Assembly (NCBI GenBank): GCA_011620785.1
Contig: WOYM01000064.1
Span: 1-17,016 of the forward strand
DNA: 17,016 nt
Source of the DNA: Methanothrix sp.
GTDB lineage: Archaea > Halobacteriota > Methanosarcinia > Methanotrichales > Methanotrichaceae
Direction: 5' to 3'
Shown: in pieces, positions 8,237 through 15,065 of the stretch
How positions within the stretch are numbered: the first letter of the stretch is position 1
Layout of the letters: each line of letters begins with the position of its first letter
Made by a program: the position numbers and the translations under genes
Notes under the pieces: model-generated
Told to the model about the DNA's origin: nothing
The model's database searches: none
What the model saw: only the letters and a program-made list of their open reading frames with translations

Positions 8237-9136
8237 TCGGTACAGCTCTCTCATCATCTCCCGGTGCATGGTGGCCATCATATCTCCCTGCATGCCGATC
8301 ATGAACAATTGGATGCCGACGATGATCAGAATCGCCGTCAGTATGGTTAAGGGAATATGCTCTATTCTCCAGAATAACCAGTCTCTGGCCACATAGATCC
8401 CTACCAGAAAGCCGAGCAATCCAACGAATGAGCCCATCAGGCCGAAGTAGAACATGGGGTTCTCCGTCTTGGCCATGCGGAAGATGGTGAGGATGATCTT
8501 CAGGCCGTCGCGGAATGGATGCAGCTTTGTCTTGGTGCCGACGGACCGGGGCTGGTAGGTGATGGGAACCTCGATTATCCTCAGGCCTTTCTTTACGCTC
8601 TCAATGGTCATCTCCGACTCGATCTCAAAGCCAGGCATGGATAGATCGAGCATCCTTATTCCTTCCGTGGTGAAGGCTCTGTACCCGGACAGGATATCGT
8701 GGAGAGAAATCCCGTAGATTGCCGCAAAGAAGCGGTTGATCATCTTATTGCCGAACATATTCAGCCTTTTGATGGCTCCTCCCTGAATGTTCTCCAGCCT
8801 ATTTCCCACCACGTGATCTGCCTGTCCCTCTAAGATGGGCTCCAGGATCCGGGCCCCCTCGCTGGGAAGGTAGGTGCCATCCCCGTCGATTAAGAGGATG
8901 TACCTCTCCTTTATATGGCCGAAGACCTCCTTTAGAGCCTGGCCTTTGCCCGATCCAGACTGAATGAATATTTTTGCACCGGATGCTCTGGCTTTCTCCA
9001 CAGTCTTGTCGGTGCTATGGCCGTCCACGACCAGGATGTTATCATAGCCCAGCTTCTGGAATTCGCTGATGACGGGCTGGATGGACTTCTCTTCGTTGAG
9101 GGTCGGTATGAGAATGCAGATGTCTTTATGGCTCAC
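8225..9136 (-). CDS. AglJ-like family 2 glycosyltransferase (dolichyl-phosphate glycan assembly)
   Basis: The 303-aa product has a GT-A domain: ILIPTLNEEKSI near residue 9, VVDGHSTD with D38, SGSGKGQALKEV at 60-71, and the metal-binding D84-G-D86. The family phrase DILSGYRAF sits at 147-155. Two membrane helices follow (about 229-250 and 262-282), with a short basic tail. This is the layout of archaeal S-layer N-glycosylation transferases such as AglJ, which move the first sugar from a nucleotide donor to dolichyl phosphate on the cytoplasmic face. The exact sugar and gene identity cannot be told. The start is a GTG at 9136 without a clear RBS. It lies 29 nt after the phosphohexomutase on the same strand, so a sugar-supply/glycan operon is likely. 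A dolichol-phosphate-mannose synthase role is the main alternative. Confidence 0.85.
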   Translation of the reverse strand: MSHKDICILIPTLNEEKSIQPVISEFQKLGYDNILVVDGHSTDKTVEKARASGAKIFIQSGSGKGQALKEVFGHIKERYILLIDGDGTYLPSEGARILEPILEGQADHVVGNRLENIQGGAIKRLNMFGNKMINRFFAAIYGISLHDILSGYRAFTTEGIRMLDLSMPGFEIESEMTIESVKKGLRIIEVPITYQPRSVGTKTKLHPFRDGLKIILTIFRMAKTENPMFYFGLMGSFVGLLGFLVGIYVARDWLFWRIEHIPLTILTAILIIVGIQLFMIGMQGDMMATMHREMMRELYRKKR

Positions 9137-9165
9137 GCTCGAATCAGCTCTGGCGAAATTTTTTT

Positions 9166-10503
9166 TCAGGCTTTCATCGCCTGGTGGATGATCTTCTTGT
9201 ATTGCTCCTCCAGCTCTTTCATATCCCCTCTGGTGGTCTCGATATACAGCCGGATGATAGGCTCGGTGTTGCTCGGCCTGATGAGTACGCTGTAGCTTTC
9301 GGTGGTGATCTTCAAGCCATCTGTTGTGTTCGGCTCAAGGGAGGCCAGTGAATCGGCCAGGCGGAGCATAACCGCTGCCGGGTCTTCATTGAGGTGGATG
9401 CTCATCTGTTTATAGGGATAATCAGGAATCATGCCCGCCAGATCTGAGAGCTTCTCTCCACTGGACACGATCTCAGCCAGGGCGAGGCTCATGGCGAAGG
9501 GATCATCCGAGTACTGGAACTCGGGCAGGAAGAAGTGGCCGCTTCGTTCTACGCCCAGAACCGCGTTTGAGTTTTTCACCCGGTTGGCCACGAAGACATC
9601 GCCCACCCTCTCTCGCAGAACCTTTATCCCGTCCTTTTCCAGCTCTCGCTCCAGGATCATTGAACAATCAAAACCTGAGATGACCAGGTCACCGGGCTTG
9701 TACCTTGCCCGGGTGATGATGATCGCCACCTTCTCCGGGGGCAGGACAGTTCCTTTATCATCGATGACGATTCCCCTGTCAGCATCCGGATCAAATCCCA
9801 CGCCGAAATCTGCCTCTTTTTTCGTTAGCATCTGGCAGGCGGGGCGTAAGGATTCCTCATTGGGAGCGGGACCTCGACCGGGAAACAGGCCGTCTGCGGT
9901 TCCGTTCAAAATCAAAGGATCAAAGCCCAACCGCTGGTAGAAGGAGGCCATTGTGCAGGCTGCACCATTTCCCATGTCTAAAACCAGCTTGAGGGGACGC
10001 TTGAGGTTCAGCTTCTCTTGCACATACTCCCTGTATCTCTCGATCGCCTCCCCTGGATCGCGATCGGTCTTGACCCCCTGGCCAGCTAGAAAGCCTCCCT
10101 CCCGGTAGTACTTCATTATGGAGGACTCCTGATAGAGCAGGCCGTAACCGTCACAGGTTCTGAAGCGCACGCCGTTGTACTCCGGTGGATTGTGAGAAGC
10201 GGATATGTAGGCTGCGGCTTTGAGCCCCTCCTTCCAGGTGATAAAGCTGATGATGGCAATGGGGATGATGCCAAAGCTGTTCACCTGGCAGCCTGTGCTC
10301 AGAACTCCATCCAGAAAAGCCTGCTGGAGGCTTGGGCCGCTGGTCCTGGTATCTCTTCCCAGGGATACAGAACCACCTTCAGCATAAGATCCAAAGGATT
10401 CACCAACTCTCTTCACCAACTGCTCTGTGAGATCGGTGCCGTAGACACCTCTGACATCATAAGCTCTGAATACTGTCACATGCATCCGTTGTGTCTCGGG
10501 CAT
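9166..10503 (-). CDS. phosphomannomutase/phosphoglucosamine mutase family enzyme
   Basis: The 445-aa product has all four alpha-D-phosphohexomutase landmarks: the FRAYDVRGVYG start, the phosphoserine loop SASHNPPEYNG (S103), the Mg-binding D238-P-D240-A-D242-R, the sugar-binding ERSGH (319-323) and the phosphate-binding RPSNTEP (409-415). It interconverts hexose 6- and 1-phosphates (mannose, glucose or glucosamine) in the cytoplasm, feeding nucleotide-sugar synthesis; the motifs do not decide the sugar. Its length matches the archaeal family. The ATG at 10503 follows an in-frame stop directly. An internal ATG at 10485 (MHVTVFRAYD) gives an N-terminus more like the family, and an AATAATT element sits about 25 nt before it, so the true start could be there. 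The glycosyltransferase follows closely, which suggests joint service to surface glycan assembly. Confidence 0.92.
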   Translation of the reverse strand: MPETQRMHVTVFRAYDVRGVYGTDLTEQLVKRVGESFGSYAEGGSVSLGRDTRTSGPSLQQAFLDGVLSTGCQVNSFGIIPIAIISFITWKEGLKAAAYISASHNPPEYNGVRFRTCDGYGLLYQESSIMKYYREGGFLAGQGVKTDRDPGEAIERYREYVQEKLNLKRPLKLVLDMGNGAACTMASFYQRLGFDPLILNGTADGLFPGRGPAPNEESLRPACQMLTKKEADFGVGFDPDADRGIVIDDKGTVLPPEKVAIIITRARYKPGDLVISGFDCSMILERELEKDGIKVLRERVGDVFVANRVKNSNAVLGVERSGHFFLPEFQYSDDPFAMSLALAEIVSSGEKLSDLAGMIPDYPYKQMSIHLNEDPAAVMLRLADSLASLEPNTTDGLKITTESYSVLIRPSNTEPIIRLYIETTRGDMKELEEQYKKIIHQAMKA

Positions 10504-10561
10504 TTAAATTATTTTCTGCCAGGAAAAAAGAAGCCAGAGAAAAGATTGGAGAAATCGCCTG

Positions 10562-10591
10562 AAAAAAATCGATACGATCTCATGGATCGAT
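10562..10591 (-). terminator. possible terminator after alba
   Basis: On the minus strand, ATCGAT at 10586-10591 pairs with ATCGAT at 10568-10573 around a 12-nt loop, followed by seven T residues. It lies about 100 nt past the alba stop in the 186-nt gap before the phosphomutase. The stem is short, so the T-run may be the effective part. Confidence 0.4.
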
Positions 10592-10689
10592 GGTTTGCAG
10601 TCGATAATGCTCCCGGAGGTAGCGCCAATCATCTTGATGCTTTCGTTTTCGCCGTCTGGCCGCAAATACTTCTCATGCAGCCCCATCCC

Positions 10690-10968
10690 TCATTCCTGTT
10701 TGGTGAGGATTATCTCCATCGAAGAGACATTCACCGGCTTTCCTTCCACATTGGGAATGGATTCCGTGCCGATGATTATGTTCTTGACTGTGAGATTGGG
10801 CATGAACCTGTTTCTTGTTATCTCTGCCGTATCCACAGCGCGGGAGATGGCACGCCCTCTTGCTTTCAATATCACACTGGCAATAGGCTTGTTAAACTGG
10901 GTCATAACTGCCAGGACGTAGTTCATGACTGGTTTGTCTCCAATGAAAATCACTGCATCGTCTTCCAT
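10690..10968 (-). CDS. albA: Alba family DNA/RNA-binding chromatin protein
   Basis: The 92-aa product has the normal Alba length and fold signature: a VIFIGDKPVMNYVLAV start with K12 at the conserved nucleic-acid-contacting and acetylation-prone lysine, then SVILKARGRAISRAVDTAE, TRNRF, and the C-terminal beta strand VSSMEIIL. Alba dimers coat DNA and RNA in archaea and affect compaction and RNA structure. A GGAGGGG ribosome-binding site lies about ten bases before the ATG at 10968. The gene follows rlmE on the same strand with a 37-nt gap, so the two are probably co-transcribed from the rlmE promoter; pairing an RNA-binding protein with an rRNA methyltransferase is sensible. Confidence 0.93.
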   Translation of the reverse strand: MEDDAVIFIGDKPVMNYVLAVMTQFNKPIASVILKARGRAISRAVDTAEITRNRFMPNLTVKNIIIGTESIPNVEGKPVNVSSMEIILTKQE

Positions 10969-11005
10969 GGTCTAGCCCCTCCGTTCACTTTTCTTGGGCA
11001 GGTTA

Positions 11006-11776
11006 TTAACTCTTTCTCTCCACGATATCGGCAAAGGCGAAGTTGGGCAAAACGGCATCCACCTTAACTCGAAGCTGCTCTTTCAGCTTCGATCCTCGGA
11101 CGATGATCGCGAAGCCCTCCACCATGGCCACGCCGTCTCCAGATTTGCCCACAGATTCTATCCGAACATTGAGCATGTCCCCTTTGCGGACCGGGGCAGA
11201 AAGGAGCTTCTTTCCCACTACATAGGTCTCTGCGCTCTCCTTTCTTGAGGCCGCAGGCGAATGGGCATGAACAACGGCAAACTCCCGTCTGACATCATTG
11301 AGAAAATCTATGAACATATCTCCCTGAAACACTTTGACCACGAAGTTGCCCCGCGGCCGGAGGAGCTTTTTGGCCATCTCAAGAGCGGAACGGGCCAGGT
11401 CTATGGAGATGGCATGGTCCCTGTCCCAGGCCCCGGAGAGATTGGGGGCGGCGTCGCATATCACCACATCTGCATCCCCACCAAGGGCATCTTTTACCAG
11501 GTCCACTGTGCTCAGGGCGGTGATGTCCGCCCTGAAGGTGACCACTCCTGGGATGGGGGTGATGCCTTCCAGGTCCACTCCCACGATCCTTCCTCCGGAG
11601 AGCTTCTGGGCTACCTGCAGCCAGCCGCCTGGCGCCGCCCCCAGGTCGACCACGGAGTCGCCTTTTTTTATGACATGGAACTTTTCATTTATCTGCAGGA
11701 GCTTGTAGGCCGATCGGGCCCTGTAGCCCTCCTCTTTCGCCTTGCGGTAGTAGTGATCCTTCTGGTCTCGGGCCAT
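11006..11776 (-). CDS. rlmE: 23S rRNA 2'-O-methyltransferase RlmE (FtsJ/RrmJ) with TRAM domain
   Basis: The 256-aa product transfers a methyl group from SAM to a ribose 2'-OH of 23S rRNA (a uridine in the A-loop in E. coli). The SAM-binding motif is VDLGAAPGGW at residues 43-52. The catalytic tetrad reads K25, D108 (CDAAPNLSG), K148 (VVKVFQGD) and E183 (SAETYVV); these spacings match E. coli K38-D124-K164-E199 closely. Residues about 194-256 form a TRAM domain (VRKGDMLNVRIES, then GDGVAMVEGFAIIV), an RNA-binding addition typical of archaeal homologues. The ATG at 11776 has no ribosome-binding site but a TATA element about 27 nt upstream, suggesting a leaderless message. It diverges from the ThiC-like gene and leads alba. 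Confidence 0.93.
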   Translation of the reverse strand: MARDQKDHYYRKAKEEGYRARSAYKLLQINEKFHVIKKGDSVVDLGAAPGGWLQVAQKLSGGRIVGVDLEGITPIPGVVTFRADITALSTVDLVKDALGGDADVVICDAAPNLSGAWDRDHAISIDLARSALEMAKKLLRPRGNFVVKVFQGDMFIDFLNDVRREFAVVHAHSPAASRKESAETYVVGKKLLSAPVRKGDMLNVRIESVGKSGDGVAMVEGFAIIVRGSKLKEQLRVKVDAVLPNFAFADIVERKS

Positions 11777-11800
11777 TGTTCAAATAAAATCGCTGGAGGA

Positions 11801-11806
11801 TATAAA
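11801..11806 (-). promoter_or_regulatory. TATA box of rlmE
   Basis: The minus strand reads GTTTATATCC, centred about 27 nt from the rlmE ATG, so transcription would begin at or next to the start codon. The lack of a Shine-Dalgarno sequence agrees. Confidence 0.55.
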
Positions 11807-11843
11807 CGTATTTCGAGAAGCTTAAGTATCTGTTCGCAGATGC

Positions 11844-11849
11844 TATAAG
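11844..11849 (+). promoter_or_regulatory. TATA box of the ThiC-like gene
   Basis: TATAAG centred about 26 nt before the ATG at 11872. This predicts a leaderless transcript beginning at that ATG and argues against the upstream GTG at 11863. Confidence 0.5.
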
Positions 11850-11871
11850 ATAACGCTGCAAAGTGGGTCCG

Positions 11872-12897
11872 ATGAACAGGAGCCTTTTACTAGCTGTAAT
11901 CGCTGGCAGAGAGACATCAGTAATAGATGACGTGGCTGATTCAGAAGAAGTAGAGCCCAATTTTCTGCGAAGACAAATGGCCTCCGGACGCGTCGTTATA
12001 ATGCAGCGAGATGGAGAGCCTCCGCTTGGCATAGGTGAGGGTCTGAAGACAAAGATCAATGCCAATATAGGGATCAAAAAACATGTTAGCATGGGGATTT
12101 CTTCCATCGTCGTCCATGCAGGCTTCACTCTTGAGATGTTGGAGAAGCTTAGGAACTCGAAGAGGATAATGGGCATGGTATCCAAAGGAGGATCCTTTAC
12201 ATCGGCATGGATGCTGCAAAACAGCAGGGAGAACCCATTTTTATCACATTTCGACGAGATATGTGGTGCCCTCTCAGAGAAGAACGTCGTGCTTTCTCTA
12301 GGAAACACTATGAGGAGTGGGTGTATCCACGACCAGATGGATGGGCCTCAAGAGATGGAGATAGAGATGAACGCGAGGCTGGCCAGGAGAGCGAATGAGC
12401 TGGGTGTCCAGGTCATCATTGAAGGGATGGGCGGGCATGTAAGCCCTGAGAAGATCGCGGCATACGTCTCCTATTACAAGAAAGTGACAGGCTTTAGGCC
12501 TCTGTTCGTCGCGGGCCCTCTTCCACTCGATATTGGCGTAGGGTATGACCATATCTCTGGATCCATCGGCGGATCTCTTGCGGCAGGAGCTGGAGCGGAT
12601 TACCTATGTTATATCACTCCATCCGAACACCTTGCCCTTCCCAATGCGGCTCAGGTAAGGGAAGGGGTGGTAGCCTTCAAAATAGCAGCCCATGTAGGTG
12701 ATATCTTGAAGTACGGTCCAAGACCCGAGGATAGGAATTTGGCAGGGTATAGAAGGGCGAGAGATTGGGAAGGACAGTTCACGGCTGCTATTGATGGTGA
12801 TAGAGCCAGAGAGATTCATCACCAGGATAGGGCAGAGACCTGCTCTATGTGCGGAAAATATTGCGCAATTCTCATCATGGAAGAATATCTAAAATAA
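11872..12897 (+). CDS. shortened ThiC (phosphomethylpyrimidine synthase) homologue
   Basis: The 341-aa product is clearly related to ThiC, the radical SAM enzyme that turns aminoimidazole ribotide into hydroxymethylpyrimidine phosphate. Family phrases in order: GIGEGLKTKINANIG (53-67), VVHAGFTLEML, MVSKGGSFTSAWML (102-114), LSLGNTMRSG, GPLPLDIGVGYDHI, CYITPSEHLALP and a C-terminal cluster motif C324-SM-C327-GKY-C331. ThiC is usually near 430 aa. Here about 85 residues are missing between the NANIG strand and VVHAG, including the STGG and P-x-YQA segments that line the substrate pocket. The EGPGHVP loop reads EGMGGHVSP, with one extra glycine before the His. The frame is intact across the junction. 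A GTG at 11863 would add three residues. It stands alone and diverges from rlmE. A real short paralogue with altered chemistry or a recent deletion product are both possible. Confidence 0.85.
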   Translation: MNRSLLLAVIAGRETSVIDDVADSEEVEPNFLRRQMASGRVVIMQRDGEPPLGIGEGLKTKINANIGIKKHVSMGISSIVVHAGFTLEMLEKLRNSKRIMGMVSKGGSFTSAWMLQNSRENPFLSHFDEICGALSEKNVVLSLGNTMRSGCIHDQMDGPQEMEIEMNARLARRANELGVQVIIEGMGGHVSPEKIAAYVSYYKKVTGFRPLFVAGPLPLDIGVGYDHISGSIGGSLAAGAGADYLCYITPSEHLALPNAAQVREGVVAFKIAAHVGDILKYGPRPEDRNLAGYRRARDWEGQFTAAIDGDRAREIHHQDRAETCSMCGKYCAILIMEEYLK

Positions 12898-12925
12898 TAT
12901 GATTTCGCATTCATTCTAGCATAGT

Positions 12926-12933
12926 TTTATATA
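12926..12933 (+). promoter_or_regulatory. TATA box of the RNase P RNA gene
   Basis: TTTATATA centred 26 nt before 12955, exactly where the P1 helix of the RNA begins. Confidence 0.6.
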
Positions 12934-12954
12934 TTGTTTATCAAATCTGCAATA

Positions 12955-13261
12955 GCGAGAGAGGAAGGACGGCTGCCGCTGGCCAGCTCCGGCCGGTGTG
13001 GAAAGTCCCTCCACCACTGGACACACAGACATCCCAAAGGATGTGGGGCGAGAGCTCCGGCTCTGGCACAGAAACGATACCGCGCAGCGTTAAAGCTATG
13101 ATGCCGCAAGGCTGAGGTCGCGCTGAATGCGGATGAAACGGCGAAACCCTGTGGGTGCAAGCCAAAATAGAGCTGCTAACATGGACGTCCAGCCAAGCTC
13201 GGGTATGGCGCTAAGCTGAATGCCGTCATAGAACAGAAGGGGGCTTACTCTCCTCACTCGT
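12955..13261 (+). ncRNA. rnpB: RNase P RNA (archaeal type)
   Basis: This is the catalytic RNA that trims the 5' leader of pre-tRNAs. The conserved regions are visible in order: GGAAAGTCCCTCC near 13010 (CR-I), CACAGAAACGATACCGC near 13067-13083 (CR-IV) and GAACAGAAGGGGGCTTA at 13231-13247 (CR-V). The ends close into a P1 helix: 12955-12965 pairs with 13251-13261 through about nine Watson-Crick pairs, one A-A mismatch and a terminal G-U pair. The length of about 307 nt fits archaeal type A. A TATA box lies 26 nt before the 5' end, and an AT/T-rich stretch follows the 3' end. The short frames overlapping it are not coding. Confidence 0.93.
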
Positions 13262-13382
13262 ATTTAATATCTTATGATTTCTCAATTCTTCTGCGCTCCT
13301 CTGAAATCCTGCCAATTTTTCTTAAATAGCTCCATATATCCATCCAGTTACGAGTAATATGGGATACAAGATGTTCACAATG

Positions 13383-13390
13383 TAAATATT
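13383..13390 (+). promoter_or_regulatory. possible TATA box of the PII gene
   Basis: TAAATATT centred about 26 nt before the ATG at 13413. A second candidate (TTAAATA at 13322) would give a longer leader using the GGGAG at 13399. The rest of the 150-nt gap after RNase P RNA is AT-rich without other structure I can name. Confidence 0.35.
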
Positions 13391-13412
13391 TAGGAATCGG
13401 GAGCATAGCAAC

Positions 13413-13742
13413 ATGGATTCTCATTTGATGAAGATGATCTGGGCGGTGATCAGGCCGGAGAGGGTGGATGCGGTTGTCAGTGCTCTTAAGGCAGAAGGAT
13501 TCTCTGCCATGACCCGCTTTGATGTCTACGGCCGGGGAAAGCAGAAGGGAATTGCGGTTGCCGGGGAGAGCTATGATATGCCAAAGACGGTGCTCATGCT
13601 CGTGCTGGAGGCGGGAAGGATATCGGAAGCGGTCAAGATCATCGAGGATTCGGCCAGAACGGGGGCCATAGGCGATGGCCGGATCTTCGTGGTACCGGTC
13701 GAAGAGGCTCATACAATAAGAACCGGTGAGGTGGGTCTGTAG
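13413..13742 (+). CDS. PII nitrogen regulatory protein, NifI1/GlnB-like
   Basis: The 109-aa product is a full PII protein: KMIWAVIRPERVDAVVSAL at the start, the T-loop GRGKQKGIAVAGESYDMPK (40-58), the B-loop ARTGAIGDG (81-89) and the C-loop IRTGEVGL end. PII trimers bind ATP/ADP and 2-oxoglutarate and control nitrogen-metabolism targets by T-loop contact. The sequence resembles methanogen NifI1 more than bacterial GlnB, and the GlnB uridylylated-tyrosine context is not evident. NifI1 normally sits between nifH and nifD; here there is neither nif nor an ammonium transporter gene, so the target is unknown (glutamine synthetase or AmtB elsewhere are candidates). The ATG at 13413 was chosen over one at 13428 because an upstream GGGAG fits it; family starts favour the second. 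Confidence 0.9.
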   Translation: MDSHLMKMIWAVIRPERVDAVVSALKAEGFSAMTRFDVYGRGKQKGIAVAGESYDMPKTVLMLVLEAGRISEAVKIIEDSARTGAIGDGRIFVVPVEEAHTIRTGEVGL

Positions 13743-13758
13743 ATCTCAAGATATTCTC

Positions 13759-13800
13759 TTAAATAGAAAGAAGACTAGAAATTGCTATAATTTGGAGGAG
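13759..13800 (+). promoter_or_regulatory. TATA box and ribosome-binding site of the chagasin-like gene
   Basis: TTAAATA at 13759-13765, then GGAGGAG at 13794-13800, eight bases before the ATG at 13809. A start site near 13788 would give a leader of about 20 nt. Confidence 0.5.
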
Positions 13801-13808
13801 TCAGATAT

Positions 13809-14192
13809 ATGAAACGATATGCATTCTCTGCCCTGGCCCTGGCCATTTCCATGATCGCCCTGGCTCTTGGCAGCAGCGTATGTGACAATGCCCCCTGTGA
13901 GCCGATGACCAACGCGACGGTTGGTGAGGAGTTCAACATCACCATCCCCTCAAACCCCTCTACTGGATTTGAGTGGTGGACCGACTTCGATCCCCAATTC
14001 CTGACCCTGGATGGAGCGAGATCAACCCAGGACAATGTCAGGTTGGAGATGGTTGGGGTGCCGGAGGACGAGGTCTTCACCTACCGGGCAGTCATCCCTG
14101 GAGAGACGGAGGTTTATCTTCTTCTCCTTCAGCCCTGGGAAAACGGCACCATCGCAGAGAGGCTCATCTATCCAGTGAATATTGCAGAATAA
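13809..14192 (+). CDS. secreted chagasin-family (I42) cysteine-protease inhibitor
   Basis: The 127-aa product carries an N-terminal signal peptide (about residues 1-22, MKRYAFSALALAISMIALAL) and one chagasin-like beta domain. The three inhibitory loops are recognisable: NPSTGFEW (49-56), GVPEDEVFTYRA (83-94, replacing the usual Gly-rich loop) and LQPWENG (107-113, canonical RPW). Chagasins block papain-family cysteine peptidases by wedging these loops into the active-site cleft. In a free-living archaeon the role is probably protection from, or control of, extracytoplasmic cysteine peptidases. The altered second loop may change the target. A C25 peptidase lies some 5.6 kb away; an interaction is speculative because chagasin is not known for C25. 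It has its own promoter and a strong RBS, and faces the DUF1614 gene tail to tail. Confidence 0.85.
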   Translation: MKRYAFSALALAISMIALALGSSVCDNAPCEPMTNATVGEEFNITIPSNPSTGFEWWTDFDPQFLTLDGARSTQDNVRLEMVGVPEDEVFTYRAVIPGETEVYLLLLQPWENGTIAERLIYPVNIAE

Positions 14193-14210
14193 AACGCGGG
14201 ATGATCCGGA

Positions 14211-14227
14211 TCTATTATTCTTTTTTA
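14211..14227 (+). terminator. T-rich stop signal after the chagasin-like gene
   Basis: A pyrimidine-rich stretch ending in TTTTTT (14221-14226) fills the 46-nt gap between convergent genes, the type of signal that ends transcription in archaea. The palindrome GATCCGGATC at 14203-14212 precedes it but leaves no loop for a proper hairpin. Confidence 0.35.
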
Positions 14228-14238
14228 GTTTGCTTTGA

Positions 14239-14913
14239 TCACTCGTCTGCTCCCTCGCATGAGCCTCGAAAGAGGCAGACGATGCCTGCTGCTAAGAGGA
14301 CGGCGATGATTCCGGTGAGGAAGATGCCGTCGAAGACCCCTGCTCCGCCTATGGACAGCACAACCGGCTGAGCGCGGAGAAGCTGCAGGGGCGATAGGGC
14401 AGGCAGGATTCCCGGGGTGAGCAGGCTGAGGATGTCCGCTCCAATCAATGTTCCTATGGTGCCGCTGATGTAGGCCAGAGGAGGAGAGCGGCGGTATCCC
14501 CTGGCCAGGGCCAGGCCCATAACTGCTGCCAGAAGAGGAGAGAGCCAGAAGGGCAGGACTATTCCCTCGCCGGGAATGGCCTCTGCGGCATAGTAGGTGA
14601 CGGCGGCCACCACCGCCACGCCGAGGACGGATTTGAAAAACGATGCCCTGCCCCGGAGGAGGAGATGTGCAGAGACGACCAGAGGTATGATGCAACCTCC
14701 GACGTTCACCGCCAGATAGAGGGGATGAAAGGTGGTGGGAAATGCTGCCGGGTATTGGCTCATCGCCGTCATGTACCATCCAGGGTAAGCGGAGATTGGG
14801 GCCTCCATGAGTGGGATGTCCACCAGGCTTCCCAGAATGCAGCCGAAGACGGCCAGGGTGGCAGTCCAGTGGCTGAAGCCGACCATCTCGAAGGCAGACC
14901 GGGAGAGATGCAA
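14239..14913 (-). CDS. DUF1614 integral membrane protein (start uncertain, frame extends upstream)
   Basis: From a TTG at 14913 the frame gives 224 aa with HLSRSAFEMVGFSHW, the DUF1614 hallmark following the first membrane helix, and several further helices (LAVFGCILGSLVDIPL, LYLAVNVGGCIIPLVVSAHLLL, then four or so more to the end). The family has no known function. The frame stays open upstream to a stop at 15034-15036 and encodes a strongly hydrophobic stretch (IILFEILILPITVIILLLIL and on), clearly the missing first helix, yet no ATG, GTG or TTG occurs in it. A GGAG lies a few bases before ATA/ATC/CTG codons near 15003-14995. The true start is therefore either a rare initiator or an out-of-frame ATG (15029) plus a one-base change. 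The stop faces the chagasin-like gene. Confidence 0.8.
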   Translation of the reverse strand: MHLSRSAFEMVGFSHWTATLAVFGCILGSLVDIPLMEAPISAYPGWYMTAMSQYPAAFPTTFHPLYLAVNVGGCIIPLVVSAHLLLRGRASFFKSVLGVAVVAAVTYYAAEAIPGEGIVLPFWLSPLLAAVMGLALARGYRRSPPLAYISGTIGTLIGADILSLLTPGILPALSPLQLLRAQPVVLSIGGAGVFDGIFLTGIIAVLLAAGIVCLFRGSCEGADE

Positions 14914-15065
14914 AAAGAGGAAGATGAATATCAGGGGCAGTGCTAGGATCAGAAGCAGTATGATGACTGTAATGGGCAGTATTAAGATCTCGAACAGGAT
15001 TATCGGGCTCCAAGATGGTATCCTGTCATATGGTTAATAGAGCTTTCTGGTGAGGGATGGCGGAC

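Noticed and set aside
10504..10686. A 60-codon minus-strand frame between alba and the phosphomutase
   Set aside because: It starts 3 nt after alba, but it contains the terminator-like hairpin and T-run, has no known pattern and ends at the stop touching the next ATG. It is most likely untranslated spacer, though a small protein cannot be fully excluded.
10192..11067. A 291-codon open frame on the plus strand
   Set aside because: It runs antisense across the phosphomutase start, alba and the rlmE end, three well-recognised genes, and shows Cys/His-rich shadow composition.
12927..13165. Two short minus-strand frames of 74 and 77 codons
   Set aside because: They lie antisense to the RNase P RNA, whose conserved regions and P1 helix explain the sequence.
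13262..13412. An NrpR-type nitrogen operator ahead of the PII gene
   Set aside because: No GGAA-spacer-TTCC arrangement is present in the gap.
14225..15013. A 262-codon minus-strand frame overlapping DUF1614
   Set aside because: Its product is low-complexity Pro/His/Arg/Ser sequence, while the alternative frame gives clear membrane helices and the DUF1614 signature.
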